Shown here piece by piece: positions 29,662 to 39,607 of a stretch of 64,000 nt of DNA. Under the pieces are notes generated by a model. That model did no database searches. It worked only from the letters and a program-made list of their open reading frames with translations, and had not been told where the DNA came from. How positions within the stretch are numbered: the stretch's first letter is position 1; each line of letters starts with the position of its first letter. A program made the translations under genes and the position numbers. Origin of the DNA: RYN-133 sp963708645 (GTDB taxonomy: Bacteria; Actinomycetota; Actinomycetes; Mycobacteriales; Jatrophihabitantaceae); the NCBI GenBank assembly GCA_963708645.1, contig CAVPTA010000002.1, positions 1 through 64,000 on the forward strand, read 5' to 3'.

Positions 29662-29667
29662 CGATCG

Positions 29668-30660
29668 ATGCGGGCCGTCAAGGAGCAGGCGCTGGCGTTC
29701 TGGCTGCGCGAACCCGGTATCGGTGAGATCCGGTCGGTGCCGGTTCCCGAACCACGCGAGGGTGAAGTGCTCGTCCGTACGTTACGCAGCGCCATCAGCC
29801 GTGGCACCGAGTCACTCGTCTTCCGCGGCGACATCGCGCCCGACGAGTACGACACGATGCGCGCGCCTTTCCAGGACGGCACTTTCCCCGGGCCGGTGAA
29901 GTACGGCTACCTGAACGTCGGCGTCGTGGCCGAGGGGCCACGCCAGCTGCGTGGACGAACGGTGTTCTGCCTGTATCCGCACCAGAGTGCCTACGTCGTC
30001 CCCGAACACGCGGTTGTGCTCGTCCCCGACGACGTTCCCGCTGACCGCGCGGTGCTCGCCGGCACTGTCGAGACCGCGGTGAACGCTGTGTGGGACGCGG
30101 CCCCGCTCATCGGCGACAGCATCGCCGTCGTCGGCGCAGGGATGGTCGGTTGTTGCGTCGCGCGACTGCTCGCCGGCATTCCCGGCGTGCAGCGTGACCA
30201 TCGTCGATGTCGACATGTCTCGCGCCGATATTGCTGCTGGGCTCGGCGTCGAGTTCGCGACGCTCGACGAAGTCAGCGGCGAGCGCGATCTCGTCGTCCA
30301 TACCAGCGGCAATCCCGCCGGCTTGCGCCACTCGCTCGAACTGCTCGCGGACGACGCCACCGTCATCGAACTGAGCTGGTACGGCGACAAACAGGTCCGA
30401 ACTCGGATCTGGGCGGTGCATTCCACTCGCGCAGGCTTGCCATTCGCGCGAGCCAGGTCGGTGCCGTGGCGCTGGCGCGGCGTCACCGGCGCACACATGC
30501 CGACCGGCTCGCGCTCGCGCTGCGGCTGCTGAGCGACCCGGCGTTCGACGCGTTGCTCACCGGGTCCTCGCCGCTCGCCGACCTGCCCGAGGTCATGCCC
30601 CGCATCGCGACCGGTGAGATCAACGCGCTATGCCACTCTGTCACCTATCAGGAAACCTGA
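29668..30660 (+). CDS. Medium-chain dehydrogenase/reductase (zinc-type alcohol dehydrogenase-like; frameshifted)
   Basis: About 330 residues. An N-terminal GroES-like half has SRGTE (44-48) where classical alcohol dehydrogenases carry the catalytic-zinc cysteine, so a catalytic zinc is unlikely. The nucleotide-binding fold begins SIAVVGAGMVGCCVARLL. The reading leaves the first frame at about 30187, continues as TIVDVDMSRADIAAGLGVEF to about 30405, and returns with FHSRRLAIRASQVGAVA. It is similar to BchC/threonine-dehydrogenase-like members that oxidise side-chain alcohols. The next gene starts 5 bp later. Confidence 0.75.
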   Translation: MRAVKEQALAFWLREPGIGEIRSVPVPEPREGEVLVRTLRSAISRGTESLVFRGDIAPDEYDTMRAPFQDGTFPGPVKYGYLNVGVVAEGPRQLRGRTVFCLYPHQSAYVVPEHAVVLVPDDVPADRAVLAGTVETAVNAVWDAAPLIGDSIAVVGAGMVGCCVARLLAGIPGVQRDHRRCRHVSRRYCCWARRRVRDARRSQRRARSRRPYQRQSRRLAPLARTARGRRHRHRTELVRRQTGPNSDLGGAFHSRRLAIRASQVGAVALARRHRRTHADRLALALRLLSDPAFDALLTGSSPLADLPEVMPRIATGEINALCHSVTYQET

Positions 30661-30665
30661 CTGTC

Positions 30666-31064
30666 ATGTTCAGTGTGACTATCCGCGGCCACATGATGAT
30701 CGCTCACAGCCTGCGCGGCGAAGTGTTCGGTCCCGCGCAGCAACTGCACGGCGCGACTTACGTCGTCGAGGTGACCTTCCGTCGCGAGCAGCTCACCAGC
30801 GACGGCATCGTGGTCGACATCGGCCGCGGCGAGCAGGTGCTGCACGACATCCTCGCCGACCTGACCTATCGCAATCTTGACGAACACCCCGACTTCGTCG
30901 GTATCAACACGACAACCGAAGTGCTCGCCAAGTCGATCGCCGATCGGATCGCTGACCGGGTGCATGCCGGTGAGTTCGGCGACGACGCTGACCAACTGGG
31001 CCTGCTGACGGTGACGCTGCATGAGACACCCACTTCCGCGGCAGGCTATGAGCGTCTCGTCTGA
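30666..31064 (+). CDS. 6-pyruvoyl-tetrahydropterin synthase/QueD-family protein with altered active site
   Basis: A 132-residue T-fold protein. H14 (IAHSL) and H28 (LHGAT) match two zinc ligands of PTPS/QueD, but the third, normally the second His of H-G-H, is A30, and the catalytic Cys expected about four residues before H28 is absent (FGPAQQ). LDEHPDF, NTTTEVLA and TLHET keep the pterin-binding side, including the glutamate that anchors the ring. It probably binds a pterin or GTP-derived ring without the standard triphosphate chemistry. I recall the same H-G-A form in other actinobacteria. It overlaps the glycosyltransferase gene by 17 bp. Confidence 0.82.
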   Translation: MFSVTIRGHMMIAHSLRGEVFGPAQQLHGATYVVEVTFRREQLTSDGIVVDIGRGEQVLHDILADLTYRNLDEHPDFVGINTTTEVLAKSIADRIADRVHAGEFGDDADQLGLLTVTLHETPTSAAGYERLV

Positions 31065-32119
31065 CGTGACGTCGCCACGCCGCGGGCAGATCGTGCACCT
31101 GATCGCCCCGGATGCGATCGACGATCCACGTCGTCCCAGCGGCGGAAACCACTACAACCGCAAGGTCTGCGAGGGTCTGCGCGCGGCCGGGTGGGACGTT
31201 CATGAGCACCTGATCCCCGACGCCTGGCCGTCGCTCGGACCGGTCGGGACGGCCGCCGTCGCACAACGGGTGGCGGAGCTGCCCGACCACGCCGTCGTGG
31301 TTGTGGACGGGCTCATCGCCGAGGCGAGCGCGCGTGTGTTGGTGCGCGCGGCGCGCCGGTTGTCGCTCGCCGTGCTGGTGCACGCCGTGCCGGCCGCGCT
31401 GTCGGGTGTGGGAGATGTCCTGAGGGCGTCGCGCAGCGTCATCGCCACGAGCGAATGGGTACGTGCCGGGCTGGTGGGCACCTACGGACTGCAGCCCGCG
31501 GCAGTCGCCGTGGCGGTGCCAGGCGTCGAGCAACGTCCTGCCGTGAGCGGCACGTCCGGCGGCGGCGAGCTGCTGTGCGTCGGCGCGGTCGCCAGGCACA
31601 AGGGCCAGGACGTATTGCTCGCCGCGCTTGAGGGCATCGGTCACGAGAGCTGGCGCTGCGAGTGCGTCGGCAGCCTCGATTACGACCCGAACGTTCGCCC
31701 GTCGCGTCGTACGGCAGAGCGAGGATGCCGGCCTGGCCGAGCGGGTCACATTCCGCCGGCGCCCGAACCGGCCGCGAACTCGACGAACGTTTCGACGGGC
31801 CGACGTGCTCGTGCACCCTGCTCGCGAAGAGGGTTACGGCATGGTCGTCACCGAGGCTCTCGCCAGCGGCCTGCCGGTGATCACCACGACTGCCGGCGGG
31901 CTGATCGAGGCCCTCGGTACTGCGCCTGGCGGCGTCACGCCGGGTCTGCTCGTGGCACCCGACGATTCGCGCGCACTGGCCCAGGCGATCTGCGCCTGGC
32001 TGACCGATGACGGCTTGCGGCGAACTCTGCGCGATGCGGCTCGCAGTCGGCGCACGGGGTTGCCGGGCTGGGCGGCGACCGTGGCCGGGATCGCCGCCAC
32101 ACTAGGCGCATTGCGGTGA
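31048..32119 (+). CDS. Glycosyltransferase family 4 (frameshifted)
   Basis: A GT-B enzyme of about 355 residues. N-terminal domain: IVHLIAPDAIDDPRRPSGGNHYN, the sugar-acceptor side. C-terminal domain: GELLCVGAVARHKGQDVLLAAL and the nucleotide-sugar E-x7-E motif EEGYGMVVTEAL, then GLPVITTTAGGLIEAL. The frame changes at about 31685, where DYDP passes to FARRVVRQSEDAGLAERVTF, and again around 31760-31800. ATG 31048 lies inside the end of the PTPS-like gene, and the stop overlaps the next start, so translation is coupled on both sides. The donor and acceptor are unknown. Confidence 0.78.
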
Positions 32120-33007
32120 CCCACGTCCGCGTCGCGCCCTCGTGGCTCGCGCTGCGCGAACCGGCTGACATGTCATCGCATGCTGACCGGTTGATCGTTG
32201 AAGTGCGCCGTGAGTTTCCGGGCGGCCGTCGGCTGATCGTGCACGACCTCGCCGGCGGCACCGGCAACATGATGCGTCGGCTCGCGCCGCAACTGGCCGG
32301 GCCGCAGCACTGGGTCGTGCACGATGTCGATCCCGACCTGCTCGCGCGGATCGGATCGTCGGGCATCGTGGCGCGCGACGGATCGCCGGTGACCTTCGAG
32401 ACCCGCCGCGGCGACGTCACCCGGCTGACGACCGACGAGCTTGCCGGCGCCGATCTGATCACCTGCTCGGCGCTGCTCGATCTGCTGACCGCAGCCGAAC
32501 TCGAGCGACTGGTGCACGCAGTTGTCAGTGTTGGCTGCGCCGTCCTCGTTACCACGACCGTGACCGGTGTCGTCGACCTGCGTCCGCAGCATCGCCTCGA
32601 CGCGGCGCTCACCGCCGCATTCAACGCACACCAGCGCCGCACGGTCGCCGACCGTGCGGCGCTGCTCGGGCCCGACGCCGCCGACGCCGCGGCGCGCAGG
32701 TTCCGCGCGCTCGGGCGCACCGTCGTCACGCAGCCGGGCCCGTGGACGCTCGACGCGACTGTGCCCGAGCTGACCCGCGCGTGGCTCGACGGCTGGCTCG
32801 ACGCGGCATGCGACCAGGAGCCGTGGTTGTGCGGCGAGCTCGATCACTATGTCGGAGCAAAGGCACGCAGATCTTGCTGCCGGGCAGCTGTACATCCGCG
32901 TCGAGCATTGCGACTTGTACGTCCCGGCGCGAGGCGCCATGAACCCGCGGGTCCTCGACCCCGTACCCGTCAACAGGAGTCCTGACGATGGGGGAGTGCA
33001 CCGATGA
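32116..33007 (+). CDS. Class I SAM-dependent methyltransferase of the pterin-type cluster (one frameshift)
   Basis: About 295 residues. The SAM site is LIVHDLAGGTGNMMRRL followed by the acidic VVHDVDPDL; then come DLITCSALLDLLT and a C-terminal substrate part. After HYVGAK the frame changes at about 32870 and the tail reads LAAGQLYIRVEHCDLYVPA to 33007, where its stop overlaps the next ATG (ATGA). Start GTG 32116 overlaps the glycosyltransferase stop. The acceptor is unknown; sugar or ring methylation would fit the neighbours. Confidence 0.75.
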
Positions 33008-33999
33008 CACGTCGTGCCTGGGCCTGTGTCCGGATCACCGGCGTTGCGGCGATCGCCGTCGTCATCGCCGTGCGCCTGGGCGCCGGCCCGTTCGTGACCG
33101 GCCTGCGCTCGATCAGCGTCGGCACGGTCGCGGCAGCCGGCGCGATCGCCGTCGTCACGACGTTGTGCTGCGCATGGCGCTGGTGGTTGGTCGCACGCGG
33201 GCTCGGTGTGCCACTGCGGTTCGGACCGGCCGTTCTCGCCTACTACCGGTCGCAATTCCTCAACAGCGCGTTGCCCGGCGGTGTGCTCGGTGACCTGCAC
33301 CGTGGCGTGCGGCACGGCCGTGAGGCCCACGATCTGAGCCTCGGGCTGCGGGCAGTGCTGTGGGAACGCAGCGCCGCACAGGGCGTGCAGGTGTGTTTCG
33401 TCCTTGTCGTCGCTTGCGCTCATGCCGTCGCCGATCGAAGGCGTCGCGCGCATCGCGCTCGTGAGCATCGCCGTGGCCGTCCTCCTCGTGTTGTCGGCAC
33501 TGCCGACAGTGCCGCGCTCAGGGTCGGGTCGGCTGGCGCGGTTGCGGCACACTGTCGTTCCGATCTGCGATCCGGAGTGGTGGCGCCCACGATCTGGCCG
33601 GCGGTGGTCGCTACGTCCATCGCGGTGTTCGCCGGTCACGTAGCGACTTTTGTCATTGCAGCGCGCGCCGTCGGCGTGACCGAGTCAGCGCCTCGGCTGG
33701 TGCCATTGGCGATATTCGTGCTGCTGATCGCCGCGCTGCCGGCGAACGTCGGCGGCTGGGGCCCTCGCGAGGGTGCGGCGGCCTGGACGTTCGCGGTCGC
33801 CGGGTTGAGCGGCGCGCAGGGTGTCGCCGCCGCGACCGCCTACGGCGTGCTGGCGGCTGCAGCGAGCCTGCCTGGTGCGATCGTCCTCGCAGCGGGATGG
33901 TGGACCCAGCGGACGGCGTCGTCGGTGCACACGCAGTCCTCCGAGAGCGCGGACGAGCACCGTGAGCTGGTCGGCGCGGGAAGCGGTGCCCATGGCTGA
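33004..33999 (+). CDS. Flippase-like membrane protein (lysylphosphatidylglycerol synthase TM-region family; two frameshifts)
   Basis: About 330 residues with seven or eight membrane helices, matching the LPG_synthase_TM/AglD-like family: RWWLVARGLG early, the conserved YYRSQFLNSALPGGVLGD block at about 80-98 and ALPANVGGWGPREGAAAW near the end. Between about 33410 and 33560 the reading lies in another frame (LALMPSPIEGVARIALVS), so two compensating changes are likely. Such proteins are linked to lipid-carried sugar transport or flipping. It is coupled to both neighbours by overlaps, which ties a membrane step to this pathway. Confidence 0.75.
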   Translation: MTRRAWACVRITGVAAIAVVIAVRLGAGPFVTGLRSISVGTVAAAGAIAVVTTLCCAWRWWLVARGLGVPLRFGPAVLAYYRSQFLNSALPGGVLGDLHRGVRHGREAHDLSLGLRAVLWERSAAQGVQVCFVLVVACAHAVADRRRRAHRAREHRRGRPPRVVGTADSAALRVGSAGAVAAHCRSDLRSGVVAPTIWPAVVATSIAVFAGHVATFVIAARAVGVTESAPRLVPLAIFVLLIAALPANVGGWGPREGAAAWTFAVAGLSGAQGVAAATAYGVLAAAASLPGAIVLAAGWWTQRTASSVHTQSSESADEHRELVGAGSGAHG

Positions 34000-34686
34000 T
34001 CGTCCGTACACGCTGCTCAGTTGCGGTGTCTCACTGGACGGCTACCTCGACAGCCCGACAGTGAGCCGGCTGCGGCTGTCGAACGAGGCCGACTTCGATC
34101 GCGTCGATGCGGTGCGGGCAAGCTGCGACGCGATCCTCGTCGGCGCGAACACCGTCCGCAACGACAATCCGCGCCTGCTGATCCGCGCCGCAGGCCGCCG
34201 TCGCGAGCGGATCGGGCGCGGCTGCGGACCAGACCCGGTGAAGGTGACTGTCACGAGACAGGGGTGACCTCGATCCACGCTCGGCGTTCTTCAGCACGCG
34301 GGGACGGGGAGAAGTTGGTGTACTGCCCGACATCATCGGTGGCCGCTGTTCGTCGGCGACTCGGACGCGTCGCCACCGTTGTCGATGCCGGCCGCCAGGT
34401 CGACCTGCACTACGTGTGCCGCGACCTGTCCGATCGCGGTGTGGAACGGCTGATCGTCGAGGGCGGCAACGCCATGCACACCCAGTTCCTGACGGGCGAT
34501 CTTGCCGATCAGCTCGACCTCGTCGTCGCGCCGATCTTCGTCGGCGACTCGCGCGCCCACCGCTTCGTCGGCGACGGCGACTTCCCGTGGTGTCCGGAAC
34601 GTCGTGCGCCGTTGGCCGAGGTGCGCCAGATCGATGACGTCGTCCTGCTGCGCTACGCGCTCTCGTCGCGGTTCGAGACCGGTTGA
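33992..34686 (+). CDS. RibD C-terminal-type reductase (dihydrofolate reductase fold; frameshifted)
   Basis: About 228 residues with only the reductase domain of riboflavin biosynthesis: SCGVSLDGYLD at the start, ASCDAILVGANTVRNDNPRL for NADPH binding and VERLIVEGGNAMHTQFL near the end. The deaminase domain of bifunctional RibD is absent. The frame changes at about 34258 and 34300. RibD-type reductases turn the ribosyl chain of the GTP-derived pyrimidine into ribityl. ATG 33992 overlaps the previous gene by 8 bp; ribA follows 3 bp later. Confidence 0.8.
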
Positions 34687-34689
34687 GTC

Positions 34690-35307
34690 GTGAACACGCC
34701 GTCATGCGGCACGGCCATCCGATGCTCAGGTACCGCTGCCGCTCCGGTTCGCCGACGGATACTCGACCGATGCGACGCTGTTCACCTTCACCGGCCTCGC
34801 CGACCGTCGTGAGCATCTCGCAATCGCCGTCGGCGAACCGAGACGCCACCGCGCGCCGCTGGTGCGCGTGCACAGTGAGTGCCTGACCGGTGACGTGCTG
34901 GGCAGCCAGCGCTGCGACTGCGGAGCCCAATTGCGCGAAGCAGTCGAGCTCATCGCCGGCACGGGCGGCTATCTGCTCTACATGCGCCAAGAGGGCCGCG
35001 GCATCGGCCTGTACGCCAAGATCGACGCGTACGCCTACAGGACACCGGCTTGGACACCTACGAGGCCAACCTCGCCCTCGGCCACCGCGAGGACGAACGC
35101 GACTACACCGCCGCCGCGCAGATGCTCCAGCGCTCGACGTACCGACGATCCGCCTGCTCAGCAACAACCTCGACAAAGCGCGCAACTGCGGCGCACGGGA
35201 TAACCGTCAGCGAGCAATTGCCCACCGGCGTGCACATGTCGGCAGCGAATTCCCGATACCTGGCGGCGAAAGCTCGTCGCGGTGACCTGCTGAAGCTGCC
35301 CGGCTGA
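34690..35307 (+). CDS. ribA: GTP cyclohydrolase II (frameshifted)
   Basis: Opens the imidazole ring of GTP, giving diamino-ribosylaminopyrimidinone phosphate, formate and pyrophosphate. The zinc triad C-x10-C-x-C is intact ([14 protein letters not shown]), as are [22 protein letters not shown] and [10 protein letters not shown]. About 205 residues, without a fused dihydroxybutanone-phosphate synthase domain. Frame changes lie at about 34725, before 34860, at about 35037 and around 35125-35190. GTG 34690 or ATG 34704 may start it. It is the last gene of the cluster; sigA converges on it 100 bp away. Confidence 0.82.
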
Positions 35308-35340
35308 AAGCGCGTGCGAACCCGGTCAGTCCAGGTGATC

Positions 35341-35355
35341 GGCGGCTTCGCCGCC
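35341..35355. terminator. Small GGCGGC/GCCGCC hairpin between ribA and sigA
   Basis: A six-base perfect stem with loop TTC, 33 bp after ribA and 53 bp after the end of convergent sigA. It could serve either gene but is weak. Confidence 0.35.
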
Positions 35356-35408
35356 AGCAACCTGTTCCCTCGCCTCGGGAGAACGAGCAAGCTCGCTCTC
35401 CGCTCGGC

Positions 35409-36780
<1,372 letters not shown>

Positions 36781-37001
36781 TGGTGACCTTTCACCACAGG
36801 CGCTCGCGAACGTCATGCGTCCGGACGCGATATGAATCTCCGCGTATCGCGGCTGGCAGGCGCGGTGGGAATCAGGCCGTCTGTTTGTTGGCTCAGACAT
36901 CGAGTCCAGTACGTGCGCAGTCCCGTGGTCATATTGTACTGCCGCTGTGGTGATCCGCAGGTCGTAGGCCGTCGCGCGCGTCGCGTGTCACGCGCAGCGC
37001 G
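36781..37001. other. Promoter region upstream of sigA
   Basis: 220 bp between sigA and the end of ppgK on the same strand. A less GC-rich patch (ATATTGTACTG near 36932) could belong to a sigA promoter on the minus strand, but no hexamer pair is convincing. No gene was recognised. Confidence 0.4.
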
Positions 37002-37805
37002 TCACTCGCCGTGCTTCTCGGCGGCAGCGATCGCCGCACCGACGATGCCGGCATCGTTGAGCAGCTCGGCCGGCTTGACCGGTGCGTGCAGGTCGAGGCG
37101 GGGCACCCACTTGTCGGCGTCCTTGCTCACTCCGCCGCCTACGACGAACAGGTCCGGGGTGAACAGGTGCTCGACGTGCGACATGTAGCGCTGCACTCGC
37201 TTGGCCCAGTCCTTGTAGGACATCTTGTGTTCCTCGCGCACCGATGCGGCCGCACGCTTCTCGGCGTCGTGACCATCGAGTTCGAGGTGGCCGAGTTCGG
37301 TGTTCGGGACGAGCGTGCCGTTGTACATCAGCGCGCTGCCGATGCCCGTGCCGAAGGTCAGCAGCAGCACCACGCCCGATACGCCCTTGGCCGCGCCGAA
37401 GCGCGCTTCGGCGATGCCGGCTGCGTCGGCGTCGTTGAGAACGTAGACGTCGGTCGCGGATCCGGTCGCCTTCGTGAAGCACTTGTCGACGTCGGTGCCG
37501 ATCCAGCTCGGGTCGACGTTGGCCGCCGATCGCGCGACCCCGTGCTGGATGACGGCGGGGAAGGTCGCGCCGACCGGCCCGTGCCAGCCTGCGTCGGACA
37601 CGAGCTTCGCGACGACCTCGGCGACGGCGTCCGGCGTTGACGGACGGGGCGTGAGGATGCGGATGCGCTTGGTCAGCAGCTGGCCGGTCGTCGTGTCGAC
37701 GATCGCGCCTTTGATCCCGGTGCCGCCGATGTCGATGCCGAATGCCTTACCGGTCACGTCGCCCGTCGGTTCGCCAGCATCCGCACCAGCATCCGCAACA
37801 GTCAT
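37002..37805 (-). CDS. ppgK: Polyphosphate glucokinase, ROK family
   Basis: A 267-residue kinase that phosphorylates glucose with polyphosphate or ATP. GIDIGGTGIKGAIVD is the phosphate-binding loop, NDADAAGIAEARFG carries the glucose-binding Asp and TFGTGIGSALMYNG the second phosphate loop; ELGHLELDGHDAE and the C-terminal VVGGGVSKDADKW match actinobacterial PpgK. It starts at ATG 37805, divergent from the inositol phosphatase gene 36 bp away, the ppgK-suhB order of mycobacteria. It lies behind the sigA promoter region. Confidence 0.93.
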   Translation of the reverse strand: MTVADAGADAGEPTGDVTGKAFGIDIGGTGIKGAIVDTTTGQLLTKRIRILTPRPSTPDAVAEVVAKLVSDAGWHGPVGATFPAVIQHGVARSAANVDPSWIGTDVDKCFTKATGSATDVYVLNDADAAGIAEARFGAAKGVSGVVLLLTFGTGIGSALMYNGTLVPNTELGHLELDGHDAEKRAAASVREEHKMSYKDWAKRVQRYMSHVEHLFTPDLFVVGGGVSKDADKWVPRLDLHAPVKPAELLNDAGIVGAAIAAAEKHGE

Positions 37806-37841
37806 GCCGATGACCATAGCGTCGTGTGGTGCGATGGCGGA

Positions 37842-38666
37842 GTGAGCGATCCGGCGACGGGAACCGGGGCCGACCCTGCGCACGCCCAGCTGGGTCGCTT
37901 CGCCGTCGAGCTCGCGCGCGGAGCCGGTCAGGTCGTGCGGCAGCGGCGCCGAGGCGGCGATCGCCACCACGTCGAAGAGCACGAGCACCGATCTCGTGAC
38001 CGACGTCGACCGCGCCAGCGAACGCTGGCTGGTCGAGCAGATCCGTGCGCGATGCCCGGAGGACGCGATTCTCGGCGAGGAGGGCGGCGGGCGCCGGGCA
38101 CGTCCGGCGTGCGCTGGCTGCTCGATCCGATCGACGGCACCGTGAACTTCGTCCTCGGGCTGCCGGCGTTCGCCGTGTCGGTCGCTGCCGAGGTCGAGGG
38201 CGTGGTCGTCGCGGGCGCGGTCTGCAATCCGGTCACCGACGAGATCTTCCATGCGACGCGCGGGGGCGGGGCGTGGCTCGGTGAGTCTGCGCCTGCACGG
38301 GCCGCGGGACGTGCCGCTCGAACGCGCTGTGGTCGGCACCGGATTCGGCTACGACCGCGCTCGGCGCGAACGGCAGGGACGTGTCGCCGCGCAGCTGCTG
38401 CCGCTGGTCGCCGACCTGCGCCGCATCGGTTCGGCCGCGCTCGACCTGTGCGCCGTCGCGGCCGGTCGCCTCGACGCGTACTTCGAAGCCGGCCTGAATC
38501 CGTGGGACTACGCGGCGGGTGCGCTCGTCGCCGTCGAGGCGGGTTGCTCGGTCTCCGGGTTACGGGCCGGACGCCCGATGACGCGTTCGTCGCCGCAGCC
38601 GGACCGAACCTCGCCGCCGAGTTCTACGGCCTGCTCGAACGGCTCGGTGCGGACGAGGTGCTCTGA
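37842..38666 (+). CDS. suhB: Inositol monophosphatase-family protein (frameshifted)
   Basis: About 270 residues. The metal site WLLDPIDGTVNF and the C-terminal LNPWDYAAGALVAVEAG are intact and define the family; TDLVTDVDRASERWLVEQI and the EEGG motif precede them. The frame changes at about 37950, 38095, 38283 and 38560. It hydrolyses inositol-1-phosphate or related sugar phosphates, supplying inositol for phosphatidylinositol and mycothiol in actinobacteria. GTG 37842 starts the gene. It is placed as suhB is next to ppgK in mycobacteria. Confidence 0.83.
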   Translation: MSDPATGTGADPAHAQLGRFAVELARGAGQVVRQRRRGGDRHHVEEHEHRSRDRRRPRQRTLAGRADPCAMPGGRDSRRGGRRAPGTSGVRWLLDPIDGTVNFVLGLPAFAVSVAAEVEGVVVAGAVCNPVTDEIFHATRGGGAWLGESAPARAAGRAARTRCGRHRIRLRPRSARTAGTCRRAAAAAGRRPAPHRFGRARPVRRRGRSPRRVLRSRPESVGLRGGCARRRRGGLLGLRVTGRTPDDAFVAAAGPNLAAEFYGLLERLGADEVL

Positions 38667-38683
38667 CCCTGGGGCGTGACCGG

Positions 38684-39251
38684 TCAGCAGCCGGCCGACG
38701 CCCGAGGGTGGCTGATGACCTTGCCGTACTTGAGATGGTCGGCATGCAAGGCGTGTCGGACGGCCTTCGGCGACGCCAGCTGCTTGAACTTCAGCGCCGA
38801 GGGACACGATGACCTTGTGGCTCGAGGCGTCGGTCGCCTTCAGCACCGCGTGCGGAAGGTAGAGCCGCAGCAACGTCGCGGCGGCGAGCGAGCTGGGCCC
38901 GTAGCGGATCTCGGCGACACCGCGGATGGGCCCGTGCCCGCCGTAGGTCGAGCCCGTCGTTCTGCGGCGGTTCGGTGATCTTGAACCCGCGTTTGATCAG
39001 CGCCTTCTTGGTGTCGCCGGCGATGCCCTTGCGGTTGGTCGAGTTGAGCATCAACACCGTGATCTTGCGCTCGTGCGGGACGACGGTCACGGTCTGGGTC
39101 GCCGTGGCGACGACGAGGTGCACGACGGCTTCGGCGTGGCCGCGCTGCCGGAGCGGTGGATCACCCGGAACCAGACGATCGCGGTGAGCAGGCACAACGC
39201 CCCGATGAACGCCAGGGCAGGCAACGGCCGCCGACGTTCCGGAGCGGTCAT
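38684..39251 (-). CDS. LytR_C-domain envelope protein (Cei-like; frameshifted)
   Basis: About 185 residues. MTAPERRRPLPALAFIGALC starts a short cytoplasmic tail and one membrane anchor. The extracellular LytR_C domain reads ITVLMLNSTNRKGIAGDTKKAL and continues as RGFKITEPPQND. Then, in other frames, come GPIRGVAEIRYG, LLRLYLPHA and a C-terminus with KVISHPRASAGC. At least three frame changes are needed (about 39170, 38955 and 38800). Position after suhB and before DUF4193 matches the mycobacterial cell-envelope-integrity gene. LytR_C domains accompany wall polymer ligation. Confidence 0.7.
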
Positions 39252-39607
39252 CGTGTCGTCCTGCCTGGCATCTCGAGCGTTCCGGGAGGCCCCGGTTTAC
39301 CGGCGCCAGCCTAGGCCACGGGCCTGCCGGGAATGCGGATCGCCGCCCCGCGGTTCGTGTGAAATCGATGCGCGGTACGGTTCCGCGTTCGAGGTGTAAT
39401 CGACGGAGGACCAGATCACAGATATTCCCTGGTGAATCCGGGCACAAAACGTGGATGCCGTGCGTTGCACGCGCCGGATGGACGCTTTCGTGAAGCCACA
39501 CGATCACTGACACGACCGATCGACCTAAGACCCACTCGACACCTACCCACAGTCCAAGCACAGCGACGAATACACAAGACGAATCCCAACCGGGGGAGTG
39601 ACAGTAG
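39252..39607. other. Divergent promoter region between the LytR_C and DUF4193 genes
   Basis: About 355 bp without a credible gene, noticeably less GC-rich from 39500 to 39600. The DUF4193 gene has a strong GGGGGAG site at its end. A possible -10 (TGTAAT at about 39394) could serve rightward transcription. No repeats or RNA genes were seen. Confidence 0.4.

Noticed and set aside
24541..35307. Accessory block considered as a prophage, integrative element or transposon
   Set aside because: No integrase, transposase, tRNA edge, terminal inverted repeats or phage structural genes are visible.
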